Shown here one piece after another: positions 26,299 through 37,356 of a stretch of DNA of 64,000 nucleotides. Below the pieces are notes generated by a model. The model made no database searches, had not been told where the DNA came from, and saw nothing but the letters and a program-made list of their open reading frames with translations. The stretch is taken from NCBI GenBank assembly GCA_963789255.1, contig CAWBJW010000001.1, positions 930,001 to 994,000 of the forward strand. The letters are read 5' to 3'. The position numbers and the translations under genes were made by a program. Position 1 is the stretch's first letter. Each line of letters begins with the position of its first letter. This DNA is from DATARH01 sp963789255. Its GTDB lineage: Bacteria; Pseudomonadota; Alphaproteobacteria; ATCC43930; CGMCC-115725.

Positions 26299-26835
26299 TC
26301 ACTTGATCAGGGCGATGGCGTCGCGCAAGCGCGGGTCGTCCGCCGTGCCGAGCCATTCGAACACCACCATCTCGGTGGTGACGATTTCGGCGCCATGGCA
26401 TGCCATGCGCCGGATCGCGGTCTCCTTGCTTTCGGCGCGGCGCGAGCCGACCGCATCGCGCACGAGATAGACATGCCGGCCGGCATCGATCAGGCCGAGC
26501 ACGGTTTGCAGCACGCAGACATGCGTCTCGCAGCCGGCAACGACGAGATCGCGCCGATCTCCGAGCCGTTCGGCGAACCCCGCGGTGCGACAGGCGTCGA
26601 AGGTCATCTTGTGTGCGATCCGGCCGTTGGCGTGCGCGGCAAGCTCGGGCAGCGTGGTCCCGAGCCCACCCGAGTTCTGTTCAGTGACGAGGATCGGCAC
26701 GCCGAACATGGCCGCCGCTGCGAGGAGGCGCCGCGCGTTGGCGACGGCCGCCGCGCCGCCCTCGATCGCCGGCATTAGCCGCGTCTGAAAGTCGACGACC
26801 AACAATGTCGAGCTCGCTCGGTCGATGGTCAGCAT
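26299..26835 (-). CDS. Isochorismatase-family cysteine hydrolase
   Basis: A 178-residue hydrolase. The catalytic triad can be placed: Asp15 (VVDFQTRLMPAI), Lys76 (AHKMTFDAC) and Cys107 (GCETHVCVLQT). The family includes nicotinamidases and ureidoacrylate-type amidases; the substrate is not evident. Its ATG follows directly on the stop of the phzF-type gene, so the two are translationally coupled. Confidence 0.9.
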   Translation of the reverse strand: MLTIDRASSTLLVVDFQTRLMPAIEGGAAAVANARRLLAAAAMFGVPILVTEQNSGGLGTTLPELAAHANGRIAHKMTFDACRTAGFAERLGDRRDLVVAGCETHVCVLQTVLGLIDAGRHVYLVRDAVGSRRAESKETAIRRMACHGAEIVTTEMVVFEWLGTADDPRLRDAIALIK

Positions 26836-27621
26836 TCAGACCGTGATGATGCCTTCGAGATACAGCACGGCCCGGCCGGCGATCGTCACCCGATCGCCCT
26901 GCAACCCACAGGACAGGGCACCACCGCGGCGCGACAGCTGGCGCGCCGCGAGACGGTTCTTGCCGAGCCGTGTCGCCCAGTAGGGGATCAGCGTGCAATG
27001 CGCCGAGCCGGTCACCGGGTCTTCATCGACCCCCTGCGCCGGCGCGAAAAAGCGCGACACGAAATCGATGCCGCCGGTTGCCGGAGCGGTGACGATGACG
27101 GCGAAGCGGTCGAGCGCGGCGACGGCCGCGAAATCCGGCTTCAGCCCGGCAATATCATCGGCACTATCGTAGACGGCGAGGTAGTCGCGCGCGGCCAGAA
27201 GCGCGGCAGGGCGATGCCCGAGCGCGGACGCGAGAGGTTCGGACATCGCGCAGGGAGCCGCCGGACGGGAAGGGAAATCGAGCGCCAGCCGATCGCCGTC
27301 GCGCCCAACCGTCAGCTTCCCCGCCTGCGTTGTCTGGAAGGTGACGCTGCTCCGCCCGGGCATCAGCCAGCGGAACACGACAAAGCCGGAGGCCAGCGTC
27401 GCATGCCCGCACAGATCGACCTCGGTCGTCGGGGTGAACCAGCGCAGCCGATATCCCTCGCCCTCGGGGACAAAAAACGCGGTCTCCGAAAGGTTGTTCT
27501 CCGCCGCGATAGCCTGCATTACCGCATCGGGCAGCCAGGCTTCGAGCGGGCACACCGCCGCCGGATTGCCGGTGAACGGCCCCTCGGCAAAGGCGTCGAT
27601 CTGGTAGAGCGGGATGCGCAT
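26836..27621 (-). CDS. PhzF-family isomerase/epimerase
   Basis: A 261-residue PhzF-type protein. Landmarks are YQIDAFAEGPFTGNPAAV, the catalytic Glu46 in NNLSETAFF, the RWFTPTTEVDLCGHATLA segment and GVDEDPVTGSAHC. Most chromosomal members outside phenazine producers have unknown substrates, so I do not infer phenazine synthesis. It sits 12 bp downstream of the substrate-binding protein gene and abuts the isochorismatase gene. Confidence 0.92.
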   Translation of the reverse strand: MRIPLYQIDAFAEGPFTGNPAAVCPLEAWLPDAVMQAIAAENNLSETAFFVPEGEGYRLRWFTPTTEVDLCGHATLASGFVVFRWLMPGRSSVTFQTTQAGKLTVGRDGDRLALDFPSRPAAPCAMSEPLASALGHRPAALLAARDYLAVYDSADDIAGLKPDFAAVAALDRFAVIVTAPATGGIDFVSRFFAPAQGVDEDPVTGSAHCTLIPYWATRLGKNRLAARQLSRRGGALSCGLQGDRVTIAGRAVLYLEGIITV

Positions 27622-27633
27622 GATCGCCGGTCC

Positions 27634-28614
27634 TTATTCGATGACTTCGTCAGCGCGCGCCAGCAGCGATGGCGGCAGAGCGAGGCCGAGCGCCTTCGCC
27701 GTCTTCAGATTGACCACGAACTTGAACCGGGTCGGCTGCTCGATCGGCAGATCGGCCGGCTTGGCGCCTTTCAGGATGCGGTCCACCAAACCGGCAACCC
27801 GCGCAATTACCTCCTTGCCGTCGGGCCCGTAGGACATCAGCCCGCCGTCGCGCGCGAACACATCGGATTCGTAGATTGCCGGGATGCGATGGGCGGCGGC
27901 AAATGCGAAGACCCGTTTGTGGTTCAGGATCGTCAGAACATCGGTGACCATCAGGATGCCGTCCGGCTTCTGGCGTTCCATCGCGGCAAACGCAACGTCG
28001 AAATCGTCGGGCTCGCGAACCCCCAGCGGCTGAACCGCAATGCCGAGCGCTTTTGCCGCCGCCTCGGCGGCCTTGTAGCGCATCGTCATGCCGAGATCGT
28101 CGGCATTCCACAGCATCGCCACCCGCTTCAGCGCGGGAACCGCGTCTTTGAGCAGTTCCAGCCGTTTCGCCGAAAGCTCGGACGCCAAATCGGACATCCC
28201 GGTAAGGTTGCCGCCGGGCCGGTTCAGGCTGGCCGCCAGGCCAGTCTCGACCGGATCGCCGCCGCCCATGACGACGATCGGCACCGTCGTCGTGCCATCC
28301 TTAGCGGCGCGCGCCGCCGGGTAGCTTAGGGTCACCAGCACGTCAATCCGGCTGCCCAGCAGGTCCTTGACGAGCGCCGGCAGTCGGTCCGGCTTGCCAT
28401 CGGCAAAGCGGCTTTCGATTTGGAGATTGTGATCGAGAGAATAGCCGCGCTGCGCCAGGGCCCGGGCCAGCCCGTCCCGGCGCGCGGCCGCCCCCGGCCC
28501 GGTGCCGACGCTCAGAAAGCCGACGCGATAGACCTTGCCTGCGTTTTGCGCGGCAGCGGCCATCGGACCGGCGGCAACGGCCAGCGCGAGAAGCGCGAAC
28601 CCAAACCTTCTCAC
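27634..28614 (-). CDS. ABC transporter substrate-binding protein (TrpX-like, PF04392 type)
   Basis: A 326-residue periplasmic binding protein. The signal peptide is VRRFGFALLALAVAAGPMAAAA. The mature part has RVGFLSVGTGPGAAARRDGL, a segment ending in IVVMGGGDPVETGLAASLNR, and PGGNLTGMSDLASELSAKRL, the signature of this family. The start is the GTG at 28614, preceded by GAGGAGGAAG. No permease or ATPase lies next to it, so its transporter partner must be elsewhere or absent. It is downstream of thiD by 41 bp on the same strand. Confidence 0.9.
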   Translation of the reverse strand: MRRFGFALLALAVAAGPMAAAAQNAGKVYRVGFLSVGTGPGAAARRDGLARALAQRGYSLDHNLQIESRFADGKPDRLPALVKDLLGSRIDVLVTLSYPAARAAKDGTTTVPIVVMGGGDPVETGLAASLNRPGGNLTGMSDLASELSAKRLELLKDAVPALKRVAMLWNADDLGMTMRYKAAEAAAKALGIAVQPLGVREPDDFDVAFAAMERQKPDGILMVTDVLTILNHKRVFAFAAAHRIPAIYESDVFARDGGLMSYGPDGKEVIARVAGLVDRILKGAKPADLPIEQPTRFKFVVNLKTAKALGLALPPSLLARADEVIE

Positions 28615-28655
28615 GACTTCCTCCTCGCGCCGAGTTCGACCGGCCGGTGCAAAAA

Positions 28656-29471
28656 TCACCCGCGCGCCCGCAGCGGGTGAGCATGGTCGAGCGGACCGTG
28701 GCCGCGGCCGAGGCCGGGGGCGCTGAGGATCGCGCGGCGGACGTACTCGCGCGCGCGCTCGACCGCGGCCTCGACCGCCATCCCCTGAGCGAGACCGGCG
28801 GCGATCGCGGAGGCCAGCGTGCAGCCGGTGCCGTGAGTATGGCGGCTGTCGATCCGCGGGCTCTGCCAGACGCGCCCAGCGGTCAACTCGACTCGCCTAA
28901 TCTCCAGCACGTCAAAAACGTTGTCGCCGGGCAGGTGTCCGCCCTTTAGCAATACCGCTCCGCAGCCAAGAGTCGAGCAGTTCCGTCGGCCGCATCCTGC
29001 ATTGCTTCCACACTGGCGATCTTATGTCCGACAAGGATCTCGGCCTCCGGGAGGTTCGGGGTCAGCACCGTGGCGCGTGGTACGAGCACATGCTTCATGC
29101 GTCTCGATCGCGTCCGGCTCGATCAGCGGCGCGCCGCCCTTCGCCACCATGACCGGATCGACGACGAGCGGCACGTGCCGCGCCCGTTCGGCGAGAACCG
29201 CGGCGACCGCCTCGATCACGGCGGCATCGTGCAGCATGCCGGTCTTGATCGCGTCGGCGCCGATATCGTCGAGCACCACCTCGATCTGCCGGCGGATGAA
29301 GTCGGGCGCGATCGGCAATACCCCGAAGACGCCCAGCGTATTTTGCGCGGTCAACGCGGTGATCGCCGTCGCCGCAAAGGCATCGAGCATCGTCACCGTC
29401 TTGATGTCGGCCTGAATGCCGGCGCCGCCGCCCGAATCCGACCCGGCAACGACGAGGACCCGGCCCCTCAC
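28656..29471 (-). CDS. thiD: Hydroxymethylpyrimidine (phosphate) kinase ThiD (three frame disruptions)
   Basis: About 270 residues when three extra bases (near 28971, 28984 and 29099) are ignored. The kinase catalyses HMP and HMP-P phosphorylation in thiamine synthesis. The N-terminal frame gives VVAGSDSGGGAGIQADIKT, ALTAQNTLGVFG and VDPVMVAKGGAPLIE; the middle frame gives VLTPNLPEAEILVGHKI; the C-terminal frame gives LKGGHLPGDNV and THGTGCTLASAIAAGLAQ. The first and last frames are the same because the three insertions sum to a whole codon. It follows glmM by 16 bp, the usual alphaproteobacterial order. The thiamine gene thiE is also in the window, at 54.4 kb. Confidence 0.85.
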
Positions 29472-29487
29472 AGGCCACCCTTGGGCA

Positions 29488-30882
29488 TCACTCCGCCGCC
29501 TGGACCGCTGACCCGGCCGGCGGCTCGACCGCCTCGATGCCGCGGGCCGCCGCCACGATCGCCTCGCAGATCTCGTCGACGACGCTGGCCAGCAACGCCT
29601 CGTCCTCGCCTTGCGCCATGACGCGAATGACCGGCTCGGTCCCGGAATTGCGGATCACCAGTCGCCCGGCGGTGCCGAGCCGGGCTTCGCCCGCAGTGAT
29701 CGCCTGCCGCACCCGGCGCGACTCGAGCGGCCTTCCATTGCCGAAGCGGACATTGCGCAACAGCTGCGGCACCGGCTCGAAGACGCGGCACACCTCGCTC
29801 GCGCGCCGGCCGGTCTCGACGATTGCGGCCAGCACCTGCAACGCTGCAATCAAGCCGTCGCCGGTCGTCGCGTAGTCGGAGAGGATGATGTGGCCGGACT
29901 GCTCGCCGCCGAGATTGCACCCGAGGCTGCGCATCTTTTCGACGACATAGCGGTCGCCGACCGCGGTCCGGTGCAGCCCGATCCCCTGCCCGGCCAGAAC
30001 GTCCTCGAGGCCGAGATTGGACATGACCGTCGCGACCAGCGCGCCGCCGGCGAGATTTCCGCCGCGCGCCAGGCTCGTCGCGATCAACGCCATCAGCTGA
30101 TCGCCATCGAGAATGACCCCGTGTTCGTCGGCCATGATCAGCCGATCGGCGTCGCCATCGAGAGCGATCCCGACATCGGCGCGGCGCGCCAGTACCTCGC
30201 GACGCATCTGCTCGGGCGCCAGCGCGCCACATTCGCGATTGATGTTGAGCCCGTCCGGCGCCACGGCGATCGGAAACACCTCGGCGCCAAGCTCCCAGAA
30301 CACCGTCGGGGCGACCTTGTAGGCGGCGCCATGCGCGCAATCGACGACGACCCGCAACCCGTCGAGGCGCAGCCCTTTCGGAAAGCTCTGTTTGACGAAC
30401 TCGATATAGCGGCCGGCGGCGTCGTCGAGTCGCTTGGCGCGGCCGAGTTCGGTCGGGCTGGCGCGCCGTTTCGGCCCGTTGTCGAGAGAGGCTTCGATCT
30501 TGCCCTCGAATTCGTCGGACAGCTTGTAGCCATCGGGGCCGAACAGCTTGATGCCGTTATCGGCGAACGGGTTGTGCGAGGCCGAGAGGACGACGCCGAT
30601 ATCGGCGCGCAAGCTGCGCGTCAGCATCGCGATCGCCGGGGTCGGCAACGGCCCGACCAGAACGACGTCCATCCCCATCGTGATGAAACCGGCGGTCAGC
30701 GCCGGTTCCAGCATGTAGCCCGAGAGCCGCGTGTCCTTGCCGATGACGACGAGGTGCTTGTGCGTGCCGTTGTGCAGGCATTCGCCGACCGCCATCGCCA
30801 CCTTGAGCGCCGTCTCCGGCGTCATCGGCTCGGCATTGGCGGTGCCGCGGATGCCGTCCGTTCCGAATAGCTTGCGAATCAT
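29488..30882 (-). CDS. glmM: Phosphoglucosamine mutase GlmM
   Basis: A 464-residue enzyme that converts glucosamine-6-phosphate to glucosamine-1-phosphate for peptidoglycan and lipopolysaccharide precursors. The leader is IRKLFGTDGIRGTAN; the phosphorylated catalytic Ser102 lies in LSASHNP; the metal-binding loop reads DGDADRL; the C-terminal phosphate-binding loop is VIRNSGTEPVIRVM. About 15 residues are added at the C-terminus relative to most homologues. The ATG at 30882 is chosen over an upstream low-complexity leader. It is separated from ftsH by 1.37 kb of inserted sequence. Confidence 0.96.
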   Translation of the reverse strand: MIRKLFGTDGIRGTANAEPMTPETALKVAMAVGECLHNGTHKHLVVIGKDTRLSGYMLEPALTAGFITMGMDVVLVGPLPTPAIAMLTRSLRADIGVVLSASHNPFADNGIKLFGPDGYKLSDEFEGKIEASLDNGPKRRASPTELGRAKRLDDAAGRYIEFVKQSFPKGLRLDGLRVVVDCAHGAAYKVAPTVFWELGAEVFPIAVAPDGLNINRECGALAPEQMRREVLARRADVGIALDGDADRLIMADEHGVILDGDQLMALIATSLARGGNLAGGALVATVMSNLGLEDVLAGQGIGLHRTAVGDRYVVEKMRSLGCNLGGEQSGHIILSDYATTGDGLIAALQVLAAIVETGRRASEVCRVFEPVPQLLRNVRFGNGRPLESRRVRQAITAGEARLGTAGRLVIRNSGTEPVIRVMAQGEDEALLASVVDEICEAIVAAARGIEAVEPPAGSAVQAAE

Positions 30883-31293
30883 CGCCCCCGTCCTACCCCC
30901 GCTCCTTGCGCCGCCCCGGTCAACACCGGGACGCAACCGGCATCCTAGCAGAGAATGCCTGCCAAATCGTCAGCAACAGGGCTGAACCCGGACCCATTCC
31001 GGTGCCGGCCGCGAGCAGCCGGCCGGATAGCGCGGTCGGAACAACCTGAGATTTAGTTCAAGAGCGACGACGACCTGTTCCTACTGGGCGACATCAGGCC
31101 AAATTCCCGCTGTGGTTGAAAAGGGGTGTGGCGAGCGGGACGCCGGCAGGTCCGTTTCGGCGGGGTCGAGGGGATCATTTGGGACTCCGCTTAGCAACGG
31201 CTCCGAGCGCCGATCCCTATATAGCAACGTTCCCAAAATATCAAGCAATAAATATTGTCGGTTGCGGTTCCGGCTCCAGCCCGCTCGGGGTCG
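30883..31293. other. Intergenic region upstream of glmM, no gene seen
   Basis: About 410 bp. The part next to glmM is GC-rich and should hold its promoter. From about 31100 the base composition falls. A stretch at 31258-31290 resembles the 3' end of ftsH (GCGGTTCCGGCTC followed by CCCGCTCGGG). I see no convincing protein or RNA gene here. Confidence 0.5.
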
Positions 31294-31655
31294 TCAGGCC
31301 GGGCCTGACCCGGTCATCCACGCAGCGGTCACAAAGGGGGCGAGCACGCCGTCCCAGACGATCGAGCCGCCGGGGCCGGAGAGCTTCTGCGGCGTGCCGA
31401 GCCAGTCGGTGTGGATAAAATAGAGGACCGGCACGGCGGCTGTGTTGTCAACCACTGCCACCGACACATCGTCGAGCCAGAGGTATTCCTTCTGCGCCGC
31501 GCCGCTGCCGTCGGCCTCCGCCAAGAGATGCCCGAAGCGGTCGAAGGCGAACTGGGTCACGGCCGAGCCGACCGTCTCCTGCACCCGCTGCTCGAAGGCG
31601 CTGTAGAGATAGGCGCCCGCCGTCGAGCCGTTCAGCGCCGCCGAGGCATTTTGGG
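31294..31655 (-). pseudogene. Rhs-repeat protein fragment
   Basis: An open segment of about 115 codons without its own start. It encodes the region just before the core domain of Rhs/YD-repeat proteins: AGAYLYSAFEQRV, then QFAFDRFGHLLAEADGSG, EYLWLDDVSVAVVDN and VLYFIHTDWLGTPQKL. In intact Rhs proteins this leads into a PGQYxDxExGLxYN core and then a toxin tip; here it stops after about 20 more residues inside a GGCCGGGCCTGACC-type palindrome (31293-31323). Both ends are missing, so this is a remnant of a large gene, sitting between ftsH and glmM. Confidence 0.85.
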
Positions 31656-31916
31656 GGGCAATTCGATAGGATCATCGGCGTATCTAAAGATTAGCGATTG
31701 ACTGTTTTCTGGCTCTTCCTCTCTATGTAAATATATGTACATCGCAGAGTCATGGACAAAATCGTCACAAATCGTGTATCGCACTGAAACAACCATGCCA
31801 AGTTTATTTGATATCGGCGGCGAGGTCCTCTCGCTAACACAAGAGCCATTTTCATGCCCCTGCGGGTCCAATTTATGCGGCAGCACAGAAAGAAAAGGTA
31901 ACGTCACAATGATCAT
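31632..31916 (-). CDS. Possible small ORF in AT-rich insertion, unknown
   Basis: A 94-codon open frame in a region of low GC compared with its surroundings. Its start lies in a perfect 14-bp palindrome (ACAATGATCATTGT, 31906-31919). The sequence (for example YTICDDFVHDSAMYIYLHRE) matches nothing I recognise, there is no clear Shine-Dalgarno, and the 3' end overlaps the Rhs fragment in another frame. It could be a remnant of an orphan Rhs tip or immunity gene. The palindrome may be an operator or chance. Confidence 0.22.
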   Translation of the reverse strand: MIIVTLPFLSVLPHKLDPQGHENGSCVSERTSPPISNKLGMVVSVRYTICDDFVHDSAMYIYLHREEEPENSQSLIFRYADDPIELPPKMPRRR

Positions 31917-31960
31917 TGTAGCGCATAACCGCTAACAAGATATATTTGGACATCAATCGT

Positions 31961-32100
31961 ACCCCGTGGCCGGGCTTGACCCGGCCACCCACGTCTTTTC
32001 GCGGGCCATGGTCGCTGGGCGGAAGACGCGGACGCCCACGGATCGCGTCCGTGGGCTGAAGGCCCACGGGTCAAGCCCGGCCGAGGGGAATTTTTGCGAT
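31961..32100. repeat. Cluster of CCGGGTCAAGCCCGG-type palindromes
   Basis: Several dispersed-repeat hairpins lie end to end: CGTGGCCGGGCTTGACCCGG at 31965-31984, CCCACGGATC/GTCCGTGGGC around 32036-32055, and GGGCTGAAGGCCCACGGGTC with CAAGCCCGGCC up to about 32091. The same core occurs at 31293-31323 and 47742-47836. No gene is evident between 31917 and 32183. Confidence 0.75.
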
Positions 32101-32183
32101 CAAATCGCCCGTAGAACTCCCCGAAAAAGCTGAACCGGACAGCTGTCGCCGTGTGCCGGCCATCCCCCGGGGCGCTCCCTTGA

Positions 32184-32208
32184 CATCCCCGGGTCAAGCC
32201 CGGGGATG
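32184..32208 (-). terminator. Hairpin downstream of ftsH, possible terminator
   Basis: A perfect inverted repeat, CATCCCCGGG-TCAAG-CCCGGGGATG, lies 41 bp after the ftsH stop in the sense of that gene. It is a very stable stem and related to the dispersed palindromes. No U-tract follows, so it may be a repeat that limits 3' decay instead of a true intrinsic terminator. Confidence 0.45.
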
Positions 32209-32248
32209 ACGATTTGGGATGGTTGCGCCAAATTCATCGGAATTTGCT

Positions 32249-34183
<1,935 letters not shown>

Positions 34184-34273
34184 ACTGCAGGCCTTTCCCT
34201 ACCGCCTGAACACCGCACCCGATCCAACCGCGCCGGGATCTCCACGCCAGCAAAAGATAGGATGCTCCCGCAA

Positions 34274-35584
34274 CTAAACAACTGTAAAGCTCGCTCGTGT
34301 AAGCGGGTTCGCGGGACGAAAGCAAAGGCCGGGCAGCGCCCCCACCCCGCCACGGCGATAGAAGAGATGCGGCACCGCGGCGAGACCCTCTTCGTCCCAC
34401 AGGGCGGGCAGCACGGGAAACAGCAGGCGGGGCAAGGCGCGCCGTTCGCAATCCATCGCGCGGCGCGGTACGGCGGCCGCGGCGCGGCCGCCGAGATAGC
34501 CGAGCGTGAAACCGCTCGTCGCCATCGGCGTCAACTCCACCGCAAAGCGCCGATCCCATACCAGGCATGCGCCCGGTTCAAGCCACACCGGCGCGCTCGC
34601 GGCGTCCGGTTCGCGCAGCACCAGGACATGCCCACGCCAGGGCACGAACCGGCAGCCGCCCAGCGTGCGCGCGCGGCCGGGCTGCGCCGCCAGCCCCGTG
34701 CGCAGCCGGGCGAGCCGCGCGCGCCGCGCCGGGTAATGCGCTCCGCCGACACAGGCGGCGACCCGCCCGAGCAGCCGCTCGGCGCTCTCGGCATCGGCCA
34801 TCGCGACGGCCGCCGGATCGAGCGCGGCGAACCCCGCCGGATGCAGCGCCGCCGAGCGGGCAATCAGGCCGTCAAGCACACACTCGCGCTCGATCCGCTG
34901 ATGCCCGCAGGCGCGCAACTCGGCAGTCGCGGCATCGAGCAAGGCACCGCCGGCGGCATCAGCAGCAGCGCGCAGGCGTGTGCGTTCAAAGGTGGGGTTC
35001 AGATTGCTCGGATCGCGCAGAAAGGGTTGGCCCTCCTGCGCCAGCAGAGCGAGGAGCCGCGCCCGCGGCACCGATAAGAGCGGCCGAATCAGCCGGCAGC
35101 CCGTAAGTTCGCGAACCGCCGACATCCCCGCCAGCCCGTCGATCCCGCTGCCGGCGCGGCGGCGGATCAGGTGGGTCTCGACCTGGTCCTCGCGCTGATG
35201 CGCGGTCAGCAGATGGAGAACGCCATGCCGGCCGCACCACCCGGCGAGCAGGCGGTAGCGTGCTTCGCGGGCCGCTTCCTGAATACCGCTCGCCGGCTTG
35301 TCGCCGGCCCAAGGGAGGATTTCATGCGGGATGGCGCGGGCATCGAGCCAGCCGGCGACGATCCGGGCCTCTTCGGCGCTCTCTGGCCGCAGCCCGTGAT
35401 CGACGGTCAATGCCCAGGCCTGCCCGCCGCGTTGCCGGGCCCAGCGGTCCGCCAGCACGATGAGGGCCAGGCTGTCGGGCCCGCCGGAGACCGCGACCGC
35501 GACCGCGGGCCGCGTCTCGAAGCCGCCGATCGCGGCGAGCGAAACGGCAAGCTCGGCGAGGGTGAGGGGCGCCACTGGCACCAT
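34274..35584 (-). CDS. tilS: tRNA(Ile)-lysidine synthase TilS
   Basis: A 436-residue N-type ATP pyrophosphatase. The PP-loop is AVSGGPDSLAL near residue 32, followed by ALTVDHGLRPESAEEA and HLLTAHQREDQVETHLIR. It modifies C34 of the tRNA-Ile CAU anticodon to lysidine. The C-terminal half is more variable and Ala/Arg-rich. It lies 20 bp downstream of cpoB. Confidence 0.95.
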   Translation of the reverse strand: MVPVAPLTLAELAVSLAAIGGFETRPAVAVAVSGGPDSLALIVLADRWARQRGGQAWALTVDHGLRPESAEEARIVAGWLDARAIPHEILPWAGDKPASGIQEAAREARYRLLAGWCGRHGVLHLLTAHQREDQVETHLIRRRAGSGIDGLAGMSAVRELTGCRLIRPLLSVPRARLLALLAQEGQPFLRDPSNLNPTFERTRLRAAADAAGGALLDAATAELRACGHQRIERECVLDGLIARSAALHPAGFAALDPAAVAMADAESAERLLGRVAACVGGAHYPARRARLARLRTGLAAQPGRARTLGGCRFVPWRGHVLVLREPDAASAPVWLEPGACLVWDRRFAVELTPMATSGFTLGYLGGRAAAAVPRRAMDCERRALPRLLFPVLPALWDEEGLAAVPHLFYRRGGVGALPGLCFRPANPLTRASFTVV

Positions 35585-35604
35585 CGGCTCGCCTCCTGGC
35601 TGGC

Positions 35605-36691
35605 TCAGCAGCCCAGACGCTTCTTCTCGGCCGCGGCGTGCTCCTTGACGGCGGACCCCGGGTTCGGGAAATCGTGATCGAGCTGGGCCAGTGCAACGCA
35701 GGCGTTCTGCTTTTGATTGGCGCGGGCGAGCGACATGCCGAGCCGCAGCAACTCGTCGGCCGCCTTGGCGCTCCTCGGGTAGCGCTTGTAGCCTGCGGCA
35801 AAGGCGCTCGCCGCCTCAATAAACCTGGCGCGCGCGTAATAGGCTTCGCCGAGCCAGTATTGCGCATTTCCGGCCATCGGGTCCTTCGGATGCAGCTCGA
35901 CAAAAGCCTTCAGCGCCGCCTCGGCGGCAGGATAGTCGGCCTTTCGCAAGAGACCGAAGGCATGGTTGTATTGCTGGGCCGGCGAGCCTGCTCGGCAACA
36001 CCCCGCTGGCGGGAGAATGCCCGGCCGGCGCGGCGCTCGCCAACGCGGGTGGCGGCGAGGGCGACCCAGGCGGCGTCAGCGTGCCGAAGATCGGGGTCGG
36101 TCCGCCAGGGATCGGTCCGCCAGGGGTCGATACACTGGGCGGCGGCACTGCAGCCCCAAGCGGCATCAGCGATCCGCGCCCGGCACTCGGCGCAAGCCGC
36201 GGCGACGCCAGATCCTCATCGTCCCCGCTCGCCGGCGCGGGGGAAAACCGGGGCGCGGCGTGCGTGGAACCGGGCGGCGAGGCCGGCTGCGACGGCGCCG
36301 GGTTGGCCGTCGCCGTCGCCGTCGTGCCGGGCCCTACTCCCAACTGGCTGAAGCGCGTGTCGACATCGCTGTTGATCTGCTCGACCCGCTGGCGGATCTG
36401 TTCGATCTGGTTTGTGAACTCCTCGACTCGCCCGGTGAGGTCGCGCATCTGCGCCTCGAGCCGATCCATGCGGATGTCCTCGTTGACCGCCGCGCCGGCA
36501 TCGTCGCCCGTCGCCGGCGGCGGTGCGCCGCGATACACCTGCCGCTGCAACATGTTGAGGTCGCGCTCCAGGCGATCGAGCCGCTCTTGTGTCGAGGAGT
36601 CCTGGCCCCAGGCCACGACCGGCGCGGCCAGCTCGGCACAGCCCAGTGCCAGGGCTAGACAGGCGCACGGCAGGAGCGGTTGCCGGAACAT
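35605..36691 (-). CDS. cpoB: Cell division coordinator CpoB (YbgF), frameshifted
   Basis: About 361 residues if one extra base near 35983 is ignored. The signal peptide is FRQPLLPCACLALALGC; a coiled coil (ERLDRLERDLNMLQRQVY, LEAQMRDLTGRVEEF) mediates trimerisation; then comes a long Pro/Gly/Ser linker with a GPIPGGPTPIF and GPPG-like composition; the C-terminal TPR domain (KADYPAAEAALKAFVELHP, AGNAQYWLGEAYYAR) is in the second frame. CpoB binds TolA and PBP1b and couples outer-membrane constriction to septal wall synthesis. It closes the tol-pal operon. The linker is unusually long, which the missing frame junction does not explain. Confidence 0.87.
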
Positions 36692-36867
36692 TCTGGTGAG
36701 CCTCGTGCCAAAGCGGAATGCGCCGCGACCGGCGTGCCGCCCGCAACCCTGCGTCTCTAGTAGGGTTGGTTTTGGGCGAAATGAGGGCGCCGAGCCCGCG
36801 GAGGCATCGGCAAATCCGGCAACTCGCCGGCCGCCCGGCCGATCGGCTCTCCTCGGCTGATATCCGC

Positions 36868-37356
36868 TCAATTCACGGTCGTGATCGCGACGCGGTTCTG
36901 GGCATAGGCCTCTTCGGTCGAGCCGGGGACGATCGGGCGCTCCTTGCCGTAGCTGATCGTCGAGAGGCGCGATGCCGGGATGCCGGCGGCAATCAGCACG
37001 TTTTTGGCCGCATTGGCGCGGCGCTCGCCGAGCGCCAGATTGTATTCGCGGGTGCCGCGTTCGTCGCAATGACCCTCGATCGTCACCGTGACGTTCGGGT
37101 AGCGACGCAGCCAGTCGGCCTGGCGCTGCAGGATCTGCTGTGCCTCCGGCGAGATGTCCGAGTGGTCGAAGGGGAAGAAGATGCGGTCGCCGGCGGTCGC
37201 CGCCAGATCCTGCTGCGACCCCGGTCCGTAGCTCGGACCGCTGATGCCGCCCGGGCCGCCCGGACCGCCCGGTCCTCCCGCCGGCTGTTCCGGCGCGCTG
37301 CTGCACGCGGCAAGCATCAGCAATACCCCCGCGAGGGCGATGAGACGTGGCAACAT
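36868..37356 (-). CDS. pal: Peptidoglycan-associated lipoprotein Pal
   Basis: A 162-residue lipoprotein. The lipobox is LAAC (signal LPRLIALAGVLLMLAACS); then a short Gly/Pro linker (GGPGGPGGPGG); then an OmpA-like domain with the peptidoglycan-binding GHCDERGTREYNLALGERRA. It anchors the outer membrane to peptidoglycan and is mobilised by TolQRAB at the division site. The ATG at 37356 follows a GAGAGGATCACC Shine-Dalgarno. Confidence 0.97.
   Translation of the reverse strand: MLPRLIALAGVLLMLAACSSAPEQPAGGPGGPGGPGGISGPSYGPGSQQDLAATAGDRIFFPFDHSDISPEAQQILQRQADWLRRYPNVTVTIEGHCDERGTREYNLALGERRANAAKNVLIAAGIPASRLSTISYGKERPIVPGSTEEAYAQNRVAITTVN

Noticed and set aside
28600..31000. TPP riboswitch near thiD or thiE
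   Set aside because: No CTGAGA/ACCTGATC-type TPP motif is visible ahead of glmM-thiD or thiE; both sit inside longer operons.
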